Counted from the stretch's first letter, positions 33,932 to 43,538 are shown. The stretch is DNA of 64,000 nucleotides from Marseilla massiliensis (GCF_016899955.1 NZ_JACJJL010000001.1:186001-250000), one strand, 5' to 3'. Made by a program: numbers and translations. Notes: a model not told the origin generated them from the sequence alone.

Positions 33932-34588
33932 ATGTATCAATATATAATAATGTGTATCATGGCACTCTATGCGGTAGCAAGGAGATGCCTGGGCGGGGCG
34001 GCTGTATTGTCGGCCGTGGCCCTGTCGGCCTCCGCCCCCTTTCCTCCTGCCGGGGCGGTTGACGGCGGCAGCGGGTCGGCGGGGCAGGGCCTGGCCTCCG
34101 ATACGTTTGCCATGGAGCGCGTGGCCGACACGCTCAGTGTGCTCACTCTGGGCGAAGACCGCTGGCTTCTGCCTTTCCCCGTCTACCGCTTCGAGGTGGC
34201 CGACGTCAACGGCGACGGCTCTGCCGATGCCATCGTGGGCGTGGTGAAAGCCACCCGCTACGACCCTGAGGTGCGCCGGCGGGTGTTTGTCTACAAAAAC
34301 TACCGCGGCCACGTGCGCCCCCTGTGGCTCGGCTCGCGGCTGGGGCAGCCCGTCGCCGACTTCCACTTTGTGATCCCGGAGGGCGTGCTGCGCGTGATGG
34401 AGGTTGAGCGCAGCGGCCTTTACCTTGTGGCCGACTACCGTTGGCGGTCGTTCGGCATGGACTTTGTGCGCTACGTGGCGCGCGAGTGCAGCGAGGCCGA
34501 GGCCCGGCGGCTGCTCGGCGCGGGCGGTTGGACACGGCCCGGGGGCGTTGATGGCCAAATGGTTGGCCGTCAGCAGGTTGGCCGTTAG
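33932..34588 (+). CDS. Secreted hypothetical protein with an EF-hand-like loop
   Basis: A 218-aa (or shorter) exported protein. The N-terminus has a hydrophobic stretch (LGGAAVLSAVALSASA); starts at 33950 or 33959 are possible. The core FEVADVNGDGSADAIVGVVK carries a DxNxDGxxD calcium-binding loop like those in FG-GAP or dockerin repeats. I recall similar Bacteroidetes proteins that are often misnamed nuclear receptor-binding factor 2. Their role is unknown. The last ten codons (MVGRQQVGR region) are written in hairpin-array DNA: a 15-bp direct repeat at 34561-34590. It precedes the DUF3160-CapA pair. Confidence 0.75.
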   Translation: MYQYIIMCIMALYAVARRCLGGAAVLSAVALSASAPFPPAGAVDGGSGSAGQGLASDTFAMERVADTLSVLTLGEDRWLLPFPVYRFEVADVNGDGSADAIVGVVKATRYDPEVRRRVFVYKNYRGHVRPLWLGSRLGQPVADFHFVIPEGVLRVMEVERSGLYLVADYRWRSFGMDFVRYVARECSEAEARRLLGAGGWTRPGGVDGQMVGRQQVGR

Positions 34589-34667
34589 TGCCGTTTTGCA
34601 TTGCCAAACGGCTTGTATCGCAATGCCATACGGGCTGTATTGGACTGCAATACGGGCCGTTTTGCAG
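34580..34667. repeat. 22-bp palindromic hairpin array H (4 units, overlaps a stop codon)
   Basis: Units anchored at 34584, 34606, 34628 and 34650; an extra degenerate unit at 34562 lies inside the preceding gene. The TAG stop at 34586-34588 is within the first unit. Confidence 0.85.
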
Positions 34668-34740
34668 CATGCGGCGGTAGTAGGCCGGGCAATGGTGGCT
34701 CGGTATGGCTGTGAGCAAAGGCAAGTTTTGATGGCAACGC

Positions 34741-34771
34741 TTTGCCGTATGCCATATTTTAATTATCTTTG
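34741..34771 (+). promoter_or_regulatory. Promoter of the DUF3160-CapA operon
   Basis: TTTG at 34741-34744, 19 bp, TATCTTTG at 34764-34771. The leader of about 77 nt contains CAGACGGCGGCCGCCGGTCT, which can fold tightly. Confidence 0.75.
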
Positions 34772-34854
34772 CTGGCAGGGCGCATTGGCCCGACAGGGCT
34801 CAGACGGCGGCCGCCGGTCTGTGCCTTGCGGGCCTGCCAAATATTTTGAAACCT

Positions 34855-37242
34855 ATGACAAATAAGATAGCAAGACTTTTTCACGGCCTGGCTGTGGCCT
34901 TGGCAATGGTGCTGCCCGCCACGGCCTGCGGTGCCGACGGGTTTGTGCCTGTGGGCAGCCGTATTGACGTCGAGGCCCTGGGCAGCCATATCGACACGTC
35001 AATGGACATCTCGGGGCTTAGCCTGCAAGACCTGCGCATACTGCGCAACGCCTTCGCCGCGCGCCAGGGATACTGCTTCACCGACTATGCCCTGCGCGCC
35101 GTGTTCGGCCATACGTCGTGGTATGACAGCCTGATGTACGAGCGGGTGGTGGGCGAGGCTGGCGAGAAGCCCATCACATACACCAAGGACGAACTGGCAT
35201 TCATCGACCGAATAAAGGCCCGCGAGGCTGAGCTGAAGGCGCAGAACTACAAGTGTGGCCCCGGCGAGAGGGTCAACGTGGGCAACATTGTCAACGGGTT
35301 CCAGCTCGAAGAGGTGTCAGAACCGCTATACAGGAGGCTCGCACGCGACGGCTTCGCCATAGTGCCGAGGCAGAACATACAGCTGTTTCACTGTTACGAA
35401 AACAACGATTACCACGACTTTCCCAGTTTCATCACCACCGACTTGCACCTGCAGCTGATGCACATATACTATTCAAAGCTCATGCAGGAGATAGAGGCCG
35501 GCGGGCTGGCGGTGAGGCTCGGCGGGCTGTCGAGGCAGCTATACGCCCGGCTGGAGCAGTCGCTGGCGCAGTCGACGAGCGACAACGGCCGTGAGACGGC
35601 GCGCTGGTGCATGGCCTGGCTGGCTGTCTACGACCGCTTGTGGGGGCTCGACCAGTTGCAGGCCCCGGCGGGATACGAGCAGGCCGTGGCCGACGAGGTG
35701 GGGCGGGTGATGCTGGCCGCCGACGCCGAGTCGCCGTTTCTCGGTCAGACCGGCGTCAAGTTCATGTACAGTCTGTTCCGTCCTCGCGGCTACTACACGG
35801 CGAGCGAGCTGCAGCAGAAGTATTTCCGCTCTATGATGTGGCTGCAGTCGACGCCCTTCTGCATCGACGACAAGGTGCAGCTGCGCCGCGCCGTGAGGCT
35901 GGCCGACGCCGTCAACGGCAGCACGAGGGCCCGGGGCAGCCTGATGTTCATCGACAATCTGCTCACGTTCATGGTGGGGCGGCCCGACGGACTGTCGGTG
36001 CTCGCGCTGGCCGACGAGCTGAAGCGCGGCAAATATAACACCGGGCGGCTGATGAGCGACGACGCCCTGCTGGCCCGTCTGCAGCGTTCGCTGCTGGCAA
36101 AGAGCCGGGCCGCGGCCCGCATCAGGCCCAAGGAGCAGCTCTCGTGCGCCGAGAAGATATGCTTCCTGCCGCAGCGCTATGTGTTCGACAGCGAGGTGTT
36201 GCAGGAGCTTGTCGACGTGGAGACCAGTCCGCAGACGCTCCGCGCCTACCCCTCGGGGCTCGACGTGATGGCCGCTCTCGGCTCAGAGGCGGCCCGCGGC
36301 ATCCTGACAGGCGAGCTCGGCGTGGCCGACAGATGGCCCGAATACACAGCGCGGCTCGACTCTGTGGCTGCCATGATGCCGGAGCTGACGCGCGACTCCA
36401 CTCTCTCCGACTTGCGACTGGAGGCCTTCGGGGCTCTGGCCGACATGGATGACGACCGCCTGCCTTACTTCATGCGCACGCCGCAGTGGGCCAGGAAGGG
36501 CCTTAACGCCGCTCTCGCGGCCTGGGCCGAGACGCGCCACGACATCACTCTCTATGCCAAGCAGCCCATGGCGGCCGAGTGCGGCGGCGCTATACCCGAC
36601 CCGGTGGTGGTGGGCTACGTCGAGCCAAACGTGGCCTACTGGGGCAAGGCGCTCGAACTGATACGCCGGATACGGGCGGTTGTCGACTACTACGGGTTCA
36701 TGACGCCGCGCATAAAGAGCATTACCGACCAGGTGGAAGAGCAGACCGACTTCCTATTGCGCATTGCGCAGAAGGAGATAGAGGGCCGCAGCGTCACCGC
36801 CGAGGAGTTCAAGAGCATTGAGAAACTGGGGAGTACATACGAGTGGCTTACGCTCGACATAATGAAAGACAAGGCCCGGCAGGACGGCATGTCGTGGGAA
36901 GACGTGCAGGGCCCCGACCGTTCGGTGGCCGTGGTGGCCGACGTTTACACTTCCAACGGGTCGAACAACCCCGACAAGGGCGTGCTCCATGCCGCCACGG
37001 GATACGTTGACGACATATACGTTGTGGTCGAGATAAACGGCATGCTGCACCTTACCAGGGGCGCGGTGTTCTCGTATCGCGAGTTTCCCATGCCGCTGGG
37101 AACGCGCCTTACCGACGCCGAGTGGCAGCAGATACTGGAGCGTGAGCCGCGCAAGGGGGTGCCGTCGTGGATGGACGGGATAATACTTGCCGACCCGGTG
37201 CCTGCCGACAACGAGCTCATTTTCTACAGTTCGGGGTGCTGA
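34855..37242 (+). CDS. DUF3160 lipoprotein with N-terminal YARHG domain
   Basis: A 795-aa lipoprotein (lipobox PATAC). Residues 55-90 form a YARHG module (LRILRNAFAARQGYCFTDY, then ALRAVFGHTSWY), an extracellular domain thought to bind peptidoglycan or glycans. The rest is a large DUF3160 region: DLHLQLMHIYYSKLMQEIE, KEQLSCAEKICFLPQRYV, LGSEAARGIL, LTLYAKQP-type segments and the closing HLTRGAVFSYREFP. No catalytic mechanism is known to me. The ATG at 34855 was chosen over an in-frame TTG three codons upstream. CapA begins 4 bp after its stop, so the two form an operon behind a full-consensus promoter. Confidence 0.88.
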   Translation: MTNKIARLFHGLAVALAMVLPATACGADGFVPVGSRIDVEALGSHIDTSMDISGLSLQDLRILRNAFAARQGYCFTDYALRAVFGHTSWYDSLMYERVVGEAGEKPITYTKDELAFIDRIKAREAELKAQNYKCGPGERVNVGNIVNGFQLEEVSEPLYRRLARDGFAIVPRQNIQLFHCYENNDYHDFPSFITTDLHLQLMHIYYSKLMQEIEAGGLAVRLGGLSRQLYARLEQSLAQSTSDNGRETARWCMAWLAVYDRLWGLDQLQAPAGYEQAVADEVGRVMLAADAESPFLGQTGVKFMYSLFRPRGYYTASELQQKYFRSMMWLQSTPFCIDDKVQLRRAVRLADAVNGSTRARGSLMFIDNLLTFMVGRPDGLSVLALADELKRGKYNTGRLMSDDALLARLQRSLLAKSRAAARIRPKEQLSCAEKICFLPQRYVFDSEVLQELVDVETSPQTLRAYPSGLDVMAALGSEAARGILTGELGVADRWPEYTARLDSVAAMMPELTRDSTLSDLRLEAFGALADMDDDRLPYFMRTPQWARKGLNAALAAWAETRHDITLYAKQPMAAECGGAIPDPVVVGYVEPNVAYWGKALELIRRIRAVVDYYGFMTPRIKSITDQVEEQTDFLLRIAQKEIEGRSVTAEEFKSIEKLGSTYEWLTLDIMKDKARQDGMSWEDVQGPDRSVAVVADVYTSNGSNNPDKGVLHAATGYVDDIYVVVEINGMLHLTRGAVFSYREFPMPLGTRLTDAEWQQILEREPRKGVPSWMDGIILADPVPADNELIFYSSGC

Positions 37243-37246
37243 AGCC

Positions 37247-38299
37247 ATGCGCATCAAGGGTGTTTGGCTGCTTGTGGCCGCATTGATGGCCGTGTGTCTC
37301 GGTTGCAAAACGGCGCAGCGAAGCCGCAACCATGGCTTCGCCCGGGCCGAGGGGCATGCTGTAAGTCCCGGAAACGGATGCGGTGGCGGTGCCGCCGTGG
37401 CCGGTGCCGACTCGCTTGTCATGCTTTTCACGGGCGACGTAATGCTCGGTCGCGACGTGGGTCGGCTGATACGCCATGGTGGTGCCGACCGTCTTTTCTC
37501 GCAATCGGTCGACTCTCTGTTTGCCACGGCCCACGTTGTGGTGGTCAACATCGAGTGTCCTGTCACCCAGAAGGAGTCGCCGCTCAACAAGCGCTTTGTG
37601 TTCCGGGCCGACACCACCGTGCTTCCGGTGTTGCGGAAGCATGGCATCACGCATCTGAACATGGCCAACAACCACACCATCGACCATGGTCGCGTAGGGC
37701 TGGAAGACACATACAATAATATATTGAACGCCGGGATGGTGCCCATAGGCTACGGCAGCAACGACAGCGAGGCATGCCGTCCGGTGATGGTGGGCGGCGG
37801 CCCGCGCCCTGTGTTCGTGCTTGCGTCGTTGCGGGTGATGTCGGAGAACTATGTGTACATGCCCGACAGGCCGTCTGTAGCCGAGGCTTCGGTGGGCAGG
37901 CTTTGCGACTCCGTGCGTGCCATACGCCGCCGGGTGCCGTCGGCCTGCATAGTGGTCTGCCTGCACTGGGGCGTTGAGCACACGCTGCACCCCACCTTAA
38001 TGCAGCGCCATGAAGGCCATATGCTGGTGGATGCAGGTGCCGATGCCGTGATAGGACATCATTCGCACACGGCCCAGGACGTGGAAATCTACCGGCACCG
38101 CCCCATATTCTACAGTCTCGGCAACTTCATCTTCGACCTCGACAGGCCGCTCAACAGGCGCGGACTGGTGGCAAAGCTCACTGTCACGGCAGACAGTTTG
38201 CTTGTCGACAGCCTGCCTGTTGAGATTAGGAAATGTGTGCCCGAGGTTGTCGGGCGCGTTCGTCAGCCGGCCGTATGGGGCATGGGCGCCGGCCGTTGA
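37247..38299 (+). CDS. CapA family protein (metallophosphoesterase fold)
   Basis: A 350-aa lipoprotein (lipobox VCLGC, Cys18). CapA/PgsA motifs occur in order: LVMLFTGDVMLGRD, VVVNIECPVT, HLNMANNHTIDHG, VCLHWGVEH and GADAVIGHHSHTAQ followed by FYSLGNFIFD. In Bacillus CapA takes part in poly-gamma-glutamate capsule synthesis or export; in Bacteroidetes homologues occur without capB/capC, as here, and their substrate is unknown. Metal-binding residues of the calcineurin-like fold (D-D-N-H-H pattern) all appear present. It starts 4 bp after the DUF3160 stop. Confidence 0.92.
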   Translation: MRIKGVWLLVAALMAVCLGCKTAQRSRNHGFARAEGHAVSPGNGCGGGAAVAGADSLVMLFTGDVMLGRDVGRLIRHGGADRLFSQSVDSLFATAHVVVVNIECPVTQKESPLNKRFVFRADTTVLPVLRKHGITHLNMANNHTIDHGRVGLEDTYNNILNAGMVPIGYGSNDSEACRPVMVGGGPRPVFVLASLRVMSENYVYMPDRPSVAEASVGRLCDSVRAIRRRVPSACIVVCLHWGVEHTLHPTLMQRHEGHMLVDAGADAVIGHHSHTAQDVEIYRHRPIFYSLGNFIFDLDRPLNRRGLVAKLTVTADSLLVDSLPVEIRKCVPEVVGRVRQPAVWGMGAGR

Positions 38300-38339
38300 G
38301 CCTGCCAATGCTGCCACGGGCGGCGCAAGCCATCAGTAG

Positions 38340-39830
38340 CTACTTGTTAAGCCGCCACGTCACACCGTCCTTGGTGTCTTTCACTTCAAAGCCGGCGGCG
38401 GCCAGTTCGTCGCGTATGTGGTCGCTTGTGGCCCAGTCTTTGGCGGCCTTGGCCTTGGCCCTGAGGTCGAGAACCATGTCGACCACCTTGCCGAAGGCTT
38501 CCTCGCGGTGGCTGTCGGCGCCGCCCTTGTCTTCGCTCAGGCCCAGAAGGTCGAAGGTGAACAGGCGCATCGTGGCCTTGAGCTCCTCGAGGCAGGCAGC
38601 GCAGATGGCCGCCTTGTGGTCGAGAATCTTGTTGATGTGGCTGCACGCCTCAAACAGGTAGCTTATCACCTGCGGTGTCGAGAAGTCGTCGTTCATGGCG
38701 TCGTAGCAGCGCTGGCGCAACCCGCCGACAAACGCTTCGGTCTCGGCGTCGCACTTGCCGGATGGCTGTATGCGCTCCATGTCGCTTATTCCGTTCATCA
38801 GCCGCTCCAGTCCCTTTTCGCTGGCGAGCAGCGCTTCGTTGGAGAAGTCTACCGTCCCGCGGTAGTGTGCGCTAAGTATGAAGAAGCGGATGGTCATCGG
38901 CGAGTATGCCTTCTCAAGGCTTTGGTGGCTGCCGGTGAAGAATTGCTCGAGCGTGATGAAGTTTCCCAGGCTCTTGCCCATCTTCTGCCCGTTGATGGTA
39001 ATCATGTTGTTGTGCATCCAGTAGCGCACCATGGGCTTGCCTTGTGCGGCCACCGCCTGTGCAATCTCGCACTCGTGGTGCGGGAAAACGAGGTCCATGC
39101 CGCCGCCGTGGATGTCGAACTCGGCCCCGAGATACTTCCTGCCCATGGCCGTGCACTCGCAGTGCCAGCCCGGGAAACCGTTGCTCCATGGGCTCGGCCA
39201 GCGCATGATGTGCTCGGGCTGTGCCTTTTTCCACAGCGCGAAGTCCACCTGGTGGCGCTTTTCGCCCACCCCGTCGAGCTCACGGCTGGCGTCTTTCACG
39301 TCGTCGATGTTGCGCCCGGAGAGCACTCCGTAGTGGTGGTCGTGGTTGTATTTCTCCACGTCGAAGTATATGCTTCCGTTGCTTTCGTAGGCATATCCGT
39401 TGTCCATTATTTGCCTTACCAGCTCCTCCTGCTCTATGATGTGGCCGCTGGCGTGGGGCTCGATGCTTGGCGGCAGCACGTTTAGGGCGCGCATTGCGTC
39501 GTGGTAACGGTTGGTATAGTGCTGCGCCACCTCCATAGGCTCAAGCTGTTCGAGCCTCGCTTTCTTTTCAATCTTGTCGTCGCCCTCGTCTGCGTCGTGC
39601 TCCAGGTGGCCCACGTCGGTGATGTTTCTTACGTAGCGCACTTTGTATCCGAGGTGCCTAAGGTACCTGAACACGATGTCGAACGTTATTGCCGGGCGTG
39701 CGTGGCCAAGGTGAGGGTCGCCGTAGACGGTAGGCCCGCACACGTACATTCCCACGTTTGGCGCGTGGAGCGGCACGAACGGCTGCTTCGAGCGCGTCAG
39801 TGTATTGTAGATTACAAGTCTCTGTTCCAT
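38340..39830 (-). CDS. cysS: Cysteinyl-tRNA synthetase
   Basis: A 496-aa class I synthetase charging tRNA-Cys. The zinc ligand Cys31 and HIGH-type motif HLGH (His40-His43) lie in [19 protein letters not shown]. Further zinc ligands are in [10 protein letters not shown] and PHHECEIAQ, and KMGKSLGN is the KMSKS loop. The DALR-type domain and C-terminal [14 protein letters not shown] follow. The frame extends to 40061, but the Met at 39830 ([13 protein letters not shown]) is the family start and follows a full-consensus promoter. It is convergent with capA with only 40 bp between. Confidence 0.97.
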   Translation of the reverse strand: MEQRLVIYNTLTRSKQPFVPLHAPNVGMYVCGPTVYGDPHLGHARPAITFDIVFRYLRHLGYKVRYVRNITDVGHLEHDADEGDDKIEKKARLEQLEPMEVAQHYTNRYHDAMRALNVLPPSIEPHASGHIIEQEELVRQIMDNGYAYESNGSIYFDVEKYNHDHHYGVLSGRNIDDVKDASRELDGVGEKRHQVDFALWKKAQPEHIMRWPSPWSNGFPGWHCECTAMGRKYLGAEFDIHGGGMDLVFPHHECEIAQAVAAQGKPMVRYWMHNNMITINGQKMGKSLGNFITLEQFFTGSHQSLEKAYSPMTIRFFILSAHYRGTVDFSNEALLASEKGLERLMNGISDMERIQPSGKCDAETEAFVGGLRQRCYDAMNDDFSTPQVISYLFEACSHINKILDHKAAICAACLEELKATMRLFTFDLLGLSEDKGGADSHREEAFGKVVDMVLDLRAKAKAAKDWATSDHIRDELAAAGFEVKDTKDGVTWRLNK

Positions 39831-39860
39831 ACGTTTATCATGTTTGTTATATGTGGACTG

Positions 39861-39892
39861 CAAAGTTAATGCAAATTGGCGACGGTAGCAAA
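39861..39892 (-). promoter_or_regulatory. Promoter of cysS
   Basis: On the minus strand TTTG (39889-39892), 20 bp, TAACTTTG (39861-39868), 30 nt before the ATG. Confidence 0.75.
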
Positions 39893-40004
39893 AAAAGGCG
39901 TAACAAAATGAACCGAGGCGTGACGCAGACATGCCTGCGGGGCGGCTTGCGGCCTTCTGGCGGGCGGCAAAGGCCCGGCCAAAGCAAAATAGTGGCTTTT
40001 TTAT

Positions 40005-40035
40005 TTTGCCTTCCCATTGATTTTCAGTAAATTTG
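40005..40035 (+). promoter_or_regulatory. Promoter of the CoA-transferase
   Basis: TTTG at 40005-40008, 19 bp, TAAATTTG at 40028-40035, 48 nt before the ATG; divergent from the cysS promoter. Confidence 0.75.
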
Positions 40036-40083
40036 CATCGTTTAGGCACTGACAAATACACAAACTCAAATACCTATCAAGAT

Positions 40084-41589
40084 ATGGCATATACACGACT
40101 GACTGCTGCCGAGGCCGCAGCATTGATTAAAAACGGAGAGAACATTGCGCTCAGCGGGTTTACACCTTCGGGTGCCGCCAAGGCCGTCACAAAGGAACTG
40201 GCAAAGATTGCCGTAGCCGAGCACGAGGCGGGGCGCGAGTTCAAGGTTGGCATATTCACCGGGGCGTCTACCGGTCAGAGCACCGACGGCGACCTGTCGA
40301 ACGCCATGGCCATACGCTACCGTGCGCCCTACACCACCAACTCCGACTTCCGCCGCCATGTTAACGCGGGAGAGATTGCCTACAACGACATTCACCTGAG
40401 CCAGATGGCGCAGGAGCTGCGCTACGGGTTCATGGGTCAGGTGGACTGGGCCATACTCGAAGTGTGCGACATGGAGGAGGGGGCAGACACCTGCAAGGCC
40501 TACCTCACCTCGGCCGGGGGCATCAGTCCGACGGCGGCCAGGCTGGCAAAGCACGTCATCCTGGAGCATAACACGTTCCACAGCGTGGGCGCCAAGTACC
40601 TGCACGACGTCTATGAGCTGCAAGACCCGCCCCTGCGCCAGCCGATACCGCTGACGAAGGTGAGTGACAGGATAGGCAAGCCGTATGTCGAGATTGACGC
40701 CAGGAAGATTGTGGGAGTGGTGGAGTGCAACATCCCCGACGAGGCAAGGGCCTTCAAGGGCGAAGACCCCGTGACCTCGCAGATAGGCCACAACGTGGCC
40801 GCATTCCTGATGCAAGACATGAAGAGGGGCATCATACCGCAGTCGTTCCTGCCGTTGCAGAGCGGGGTGGGCACTACGGCCAACGCCATACTGGCCGCCC
40901 TGAGCCACGACAAGAGCGTGCCCGACTTCAACATCTTCACCGAGGTGTTGCAGGACGCCGTGGTCGAGATGATGCTTGAGGGCAGGGTGAAGGACGCTTC
41001 GGCCTGCTCGCTCACCGTGACCAACGAGAGCCTGGCCCGCGTTTACGACAACATAGACTACTTCCGCCAGCACCTTACGCTGCGCCCGAGCGAGATTTCC
41101 AACTCGCCCGAGCTAATACGCCGCCTCGGGGTGATAGCCATCAACACCGCATTGGAGTGTGACATCTACGGCAACGCCAACTCTACGCACATCAGCGGCA
41201 CCAAGATGATGAACGGCATTGGCGGCTCCGGCGACTTTGAGCGCAACGCCTACATAAGCATATTCACATGCCCGTCGGTGGCCAAGGACGGACTGATAAG
41301 CTCGATTGTGCCCATGGTGAGCCACCACGACCACTCGGAGCACGACGTCAACGTGATTGTGACGGAGCAGGGTGTGGCCGACCTGCGCGGCAAGAGCCCC
41401 ATGGAGCGTGCCCACTGCATCATTGAGAACTGCGCGCATCCCGACTATCGCCCGCTGCTGCGCGACTACCTGAAGCTCGGGTGCGGCGGCCATACGCGCC
41501 ACTGCCTCACGGCTGCCTTCGCCATGCACGACACGCTGGCCCGCAAGGGTGACATGAGGCTTACCGACTTTGCCGAATATGTGAAGTGA
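40084..41589 (+). CDS. Acetyl-CoA hydrolase/transferase family (succinate CoA-transferase type)
   Basis: A 501-aa class I CoA-transferase of the Cat1/AarC/ScpC group. MAYTRLTAAEAAALIKNGEN and LSGFTPSGAAKAVTKEL begin it. FTEVLQDAVVEMM contains the glutamate that forms the covalent CoA thioester. GIGGSGDFERNAYISIF and SIVPMVSHHDHSEHDVNVIV are characteristic. In succinate- and propionate-forming Bacteroidales this family transfers CoA between succinate and acetate or propionate in the fermentation pathway, which is the likely role here. The frame runs to 40033, but the ATG at 40084 is the family start. A strong terminator follows. Confidence 0.94.
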   Translation: MAYTRLTAAEAAALIKNGENIALSGFTPSGAAKAVTKELAKIAVAEHEAGREFKVGIFTGASTGQSTDGDLSNAMAIRYRAPYTTNSDFRRHVNAGEIAYNDIHLSQMAQELRYGFMGQVDWAILEVCDMEEGADTCKAYLTSAGGISPTAARLAKHVILEHNTFHSVGAKYLHDVYELQDPPLRQPIPLTKVSDRIGKPYVEIDARKIVGVVECNIPDEARAFKGEDPVTSQIGHNVAAFLMQDMKRGIIPQSFLPLQSGVGTTANAILAALSHDKSVPDFNIFTEVLQDAVVEMMLEGRVKDASACSLTVTNESLARVYDNIDYFRQHLTLRPSEISNSPELIRRLGVIAINTALECDIYGNANSTHISGTKMMNGIGGSGDFERNAYISIFTCPSVAKDGLISSIVPMVSHHDHSEHDVNVIVTEQGVADLRGKSPMERAHCIIENCAHPDYRPLLRDYLKLGCGGHTRHCLTAAFAMHDTLARKGDMRLTDFAEYVK

Positions 41590-41661
41590 CAATGGCACGG
41601 CCGGTGCATGGCCCGTGGCCCTTTGGAGGGGCTGCGGGGTGGCCGGCATGCGTAGGAAATG

Positions 41662-41704
41662 GCGGCAGGCTGTGGCGACGACCACGGCCTGCCGCTCTTT
41701 TTTG
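41662..41704 (+). terminator. Rho-independent terminator of the CoA-transferase
   Basis: GCGGCAGGCTGTGG pairs with CCACGGCCTGCCGC, followed by TCTTTTTTG. Positions 41662-41696 form the stem-loop. Together with array I and no gene, this is what I see in the 602-bp gap 41590-42191. Confidence 0.9.
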
Positions 41705-42024
41705 TGCCCTATGACCATGGTGCCCCCGTGCCCCGGCCTGTCGCCGGCGTACGGATGCCGTGGGGCAGAGGCATGGATGGAGCAGGATGAAGGCTTGCCG
41801 GCAGTAGGGGCTTACGCTTGCTTGATGCTTGCCGGCAGCTTTTCCCACCTTTCCGGCATGTTGTTTTCCGCCCGGCCTCGGCGCGGCACGCCATGCATCA
41901 GGCCTCGGCGAAGGCCTGTTCCTGCGCCTGCACGACAGCATCGGTGGTGGTTATTGGAGGCATTTTTTGCAAAATGCCGCGGGGTTGGCCTTTGTTTGCG
42001 TAACTCGTTGTGTGCCAGGTGGTT

Positions 42025-42134
42025 GGCAAAACGGCCCGTTTTGCAATGCAGAACGGGCCGTTTTGCCGGGCCGTATGGCCCATATTGAGTAGCCATACGG
42101 GCCGTTTGGCAATGCCGTGCGGCCGCAGGCGCCA
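42025..42134. repeat. 22-bp palindromic hairpin array I (5 units)
   Basis: Units anchored at 42029, 42051, 42073, 42095 and 42117. The first two form the best hairpin of the window: arms 42025-42044 and 42048-42067 pair at all 20 positions (one a G-T pair) with an AAT loop. It lies between convergent genes, well beyond a separate terminator. Confidence 0.9.
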
Positions 42135-42191
42135 TCAGCCGCGGCCGTCGTGGAAAGGCAATGCCATGGCGAATGGCCCGGCGGAGGGCCG

Positions 42192-43310
42192 TCACTTGAA
42201 CATGGTGCTTATCGAAAGCGGGTATACAGGCACCGTCTCGGCAGCCTTCTCCAGGCTGGGCACGATGTGGCCCGCGGCGCTGTCGGCCCATGCCTTGAAG
42301 CCTGCCGAGGGCTTGAACGTGGCGGCGAAGTCGGCCAGCCGGCCAAGGTCGAAGTCGTCGGCCACTATGCCAGCCCCGCATCGGCATGCGTCGTAGGCGT
42401 TGCAGTCTTGCTCTATGTGGGCCGGCACCATCATTATCGGCTTGCCCAGGTACATGGCCTCGCACACCGACTCAAACCCCGCCGTGGTGGCGTAGGCGTG
42501 GCACGAGGCGAGCGAACAGAGAAAGTCGTGGTCGTCGATGGCATGGAACTCGAGAGTGGAGTCAACCCGCGTCACGCGCCCGGCGCCCTTGCGGTCCCAG
42601 AAGAAGCGCAGCGGCACGCTCGGGTGCGACTTGTGCCACTCCTCAATGCTGCGCGCGAAGCCCGAGTTTACCATGTAGCCATGGATGTAGTTGCCACGCC
42701 TCGGTTTCATGGCCGCCACCTCGCGGCGCAGCAGCGGCGGCACCACGGCTATGCGCTGCGCCTCGTCGGCGGGCATGGGGCGGAACGACAGGGCCAACCG
42801 TTTTGTCGCCCCGAGGCTCGTCATGCGCGTGAACAGCCGCAGCAGGGCAAGGCTTGTGCGCCCGGCCCGCGGGAAGTTGAAGCCGCGGTGTAGGAACAGG
42901 TATTGGTGGCCGATGCTCACCTGCGGCACCGCGGGGCGGAAGAGGAAGTAAGTGATGCCCGTCAGCAGCTCGTAGAAATTGACCACCAGGTCAACGTCGC
43001 CGGCCTCGATGCGCTTGTGCAGCATCCATACGCTGCGGGCAAACTCCGCCACCCTCAGCACGTTGTAGGCCACGCTGCGCGGCAGGCTGCTCCGCTTGTT
43101 GGCCGGGGTGGGCAGGAAGTTGGGGCTGTCGAAGCGGCTCACCGGGGCTTTCATGCCCCTCGTGAAGAATGCGGGCAGCTCCCTGGCGCTGCTCTTTCCC
43201 ACCAGGGCGCCAACCACCTCGTGGCCTTCGCGGCGCAGCAGGGCTTCCATCGTGAGGGCCTGCGTAAGGTGTCCGCGGCCCTCGCCCTGCACAATGAATA
43301 ACACTCTCAT
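42192..43310 (-). CDS. Glycosyltransferase, GT28/UGT-like (MJ1255 type)
   Basis: A 372-aa GT-B glycosyltransferase. MRVLFIVQGEGRGHLTQALT carries the GxGHxxR-type motif at the start of the N-terminal domain and decides the start (the frame is open to 43469). The C-terminal donor domain has CHAYATTAGFESVCEAMYLG followed by KPIMMVPAHIEQDCNAY, the sugar-nucleotide binding pattern of UGT/MurG-like enzymes. Acceptor and donor are unknown; neighbours give no hint. Only a TAACTTTA element at 43407-43414 (minus strand) suggests a promoter, implying a leader of about 90 nt. Confidence 0.85.
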   Translation of the reverse strand: MRVLFIVQGEGRGHLTQALTMEALLRREGHEVVGALVGKSSARELPAFFTRGMKAPVSRFDSPNFLPTPANKRSSLPRSVAYNVLRVAEFARSVWMLHKRIEAGDVDLVVNFYELLTGITYFLFRPAVPQVSIGHQYLFLHRGFNFPRAGRTSLALLRLFTRMTSLGATKRLALSFRPMPADEAQRIAVVPPLLRREVAAMKPRRGNYIHGYMVNSGFARSIEEWHKSHPSVPLRFFWDRKGAGRVTRVDSTLEFHAIDDHDFLCSLASCHAYATTAGFESVCEAMYLGKPIMMVPAHIEQDCNAYDACRCGAGIVADDFDLGRLADFAATFKPSAGFKAWADSAAGHIVPSLEKAAETVPVYPLSISTMFK

Positions 43311-43530
43311 ATTCTTATAACGTTCAAAATGCCAATATATTATGTATGTCAAGGCGTGCCGGGCCACCGCCGGGCGACGTTGCGCCCGCTGTCCGTTGCG
43401 TCGGCGTAAAGTTACGGAGAATGTGTTAACCGTGCGTGTATTCTGTGTTAAAAAGGCGTTACGCGCCAAACATTATCCCATAATGCCCAAAAATCATTCA
43501 AACGTAGCATCGCCGTAACGCTTTTTTGAC

Positions 43531-43538
43531 TAATTTTG
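43531..43538 (+). promoter_or_regulatory. -7 box for the YjbQ-EamA-TrmH operon
   Basis: TAATTTTG, 20 nt before the YjbQ ATG; no spaced -33 element. Confidence 0.5.
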
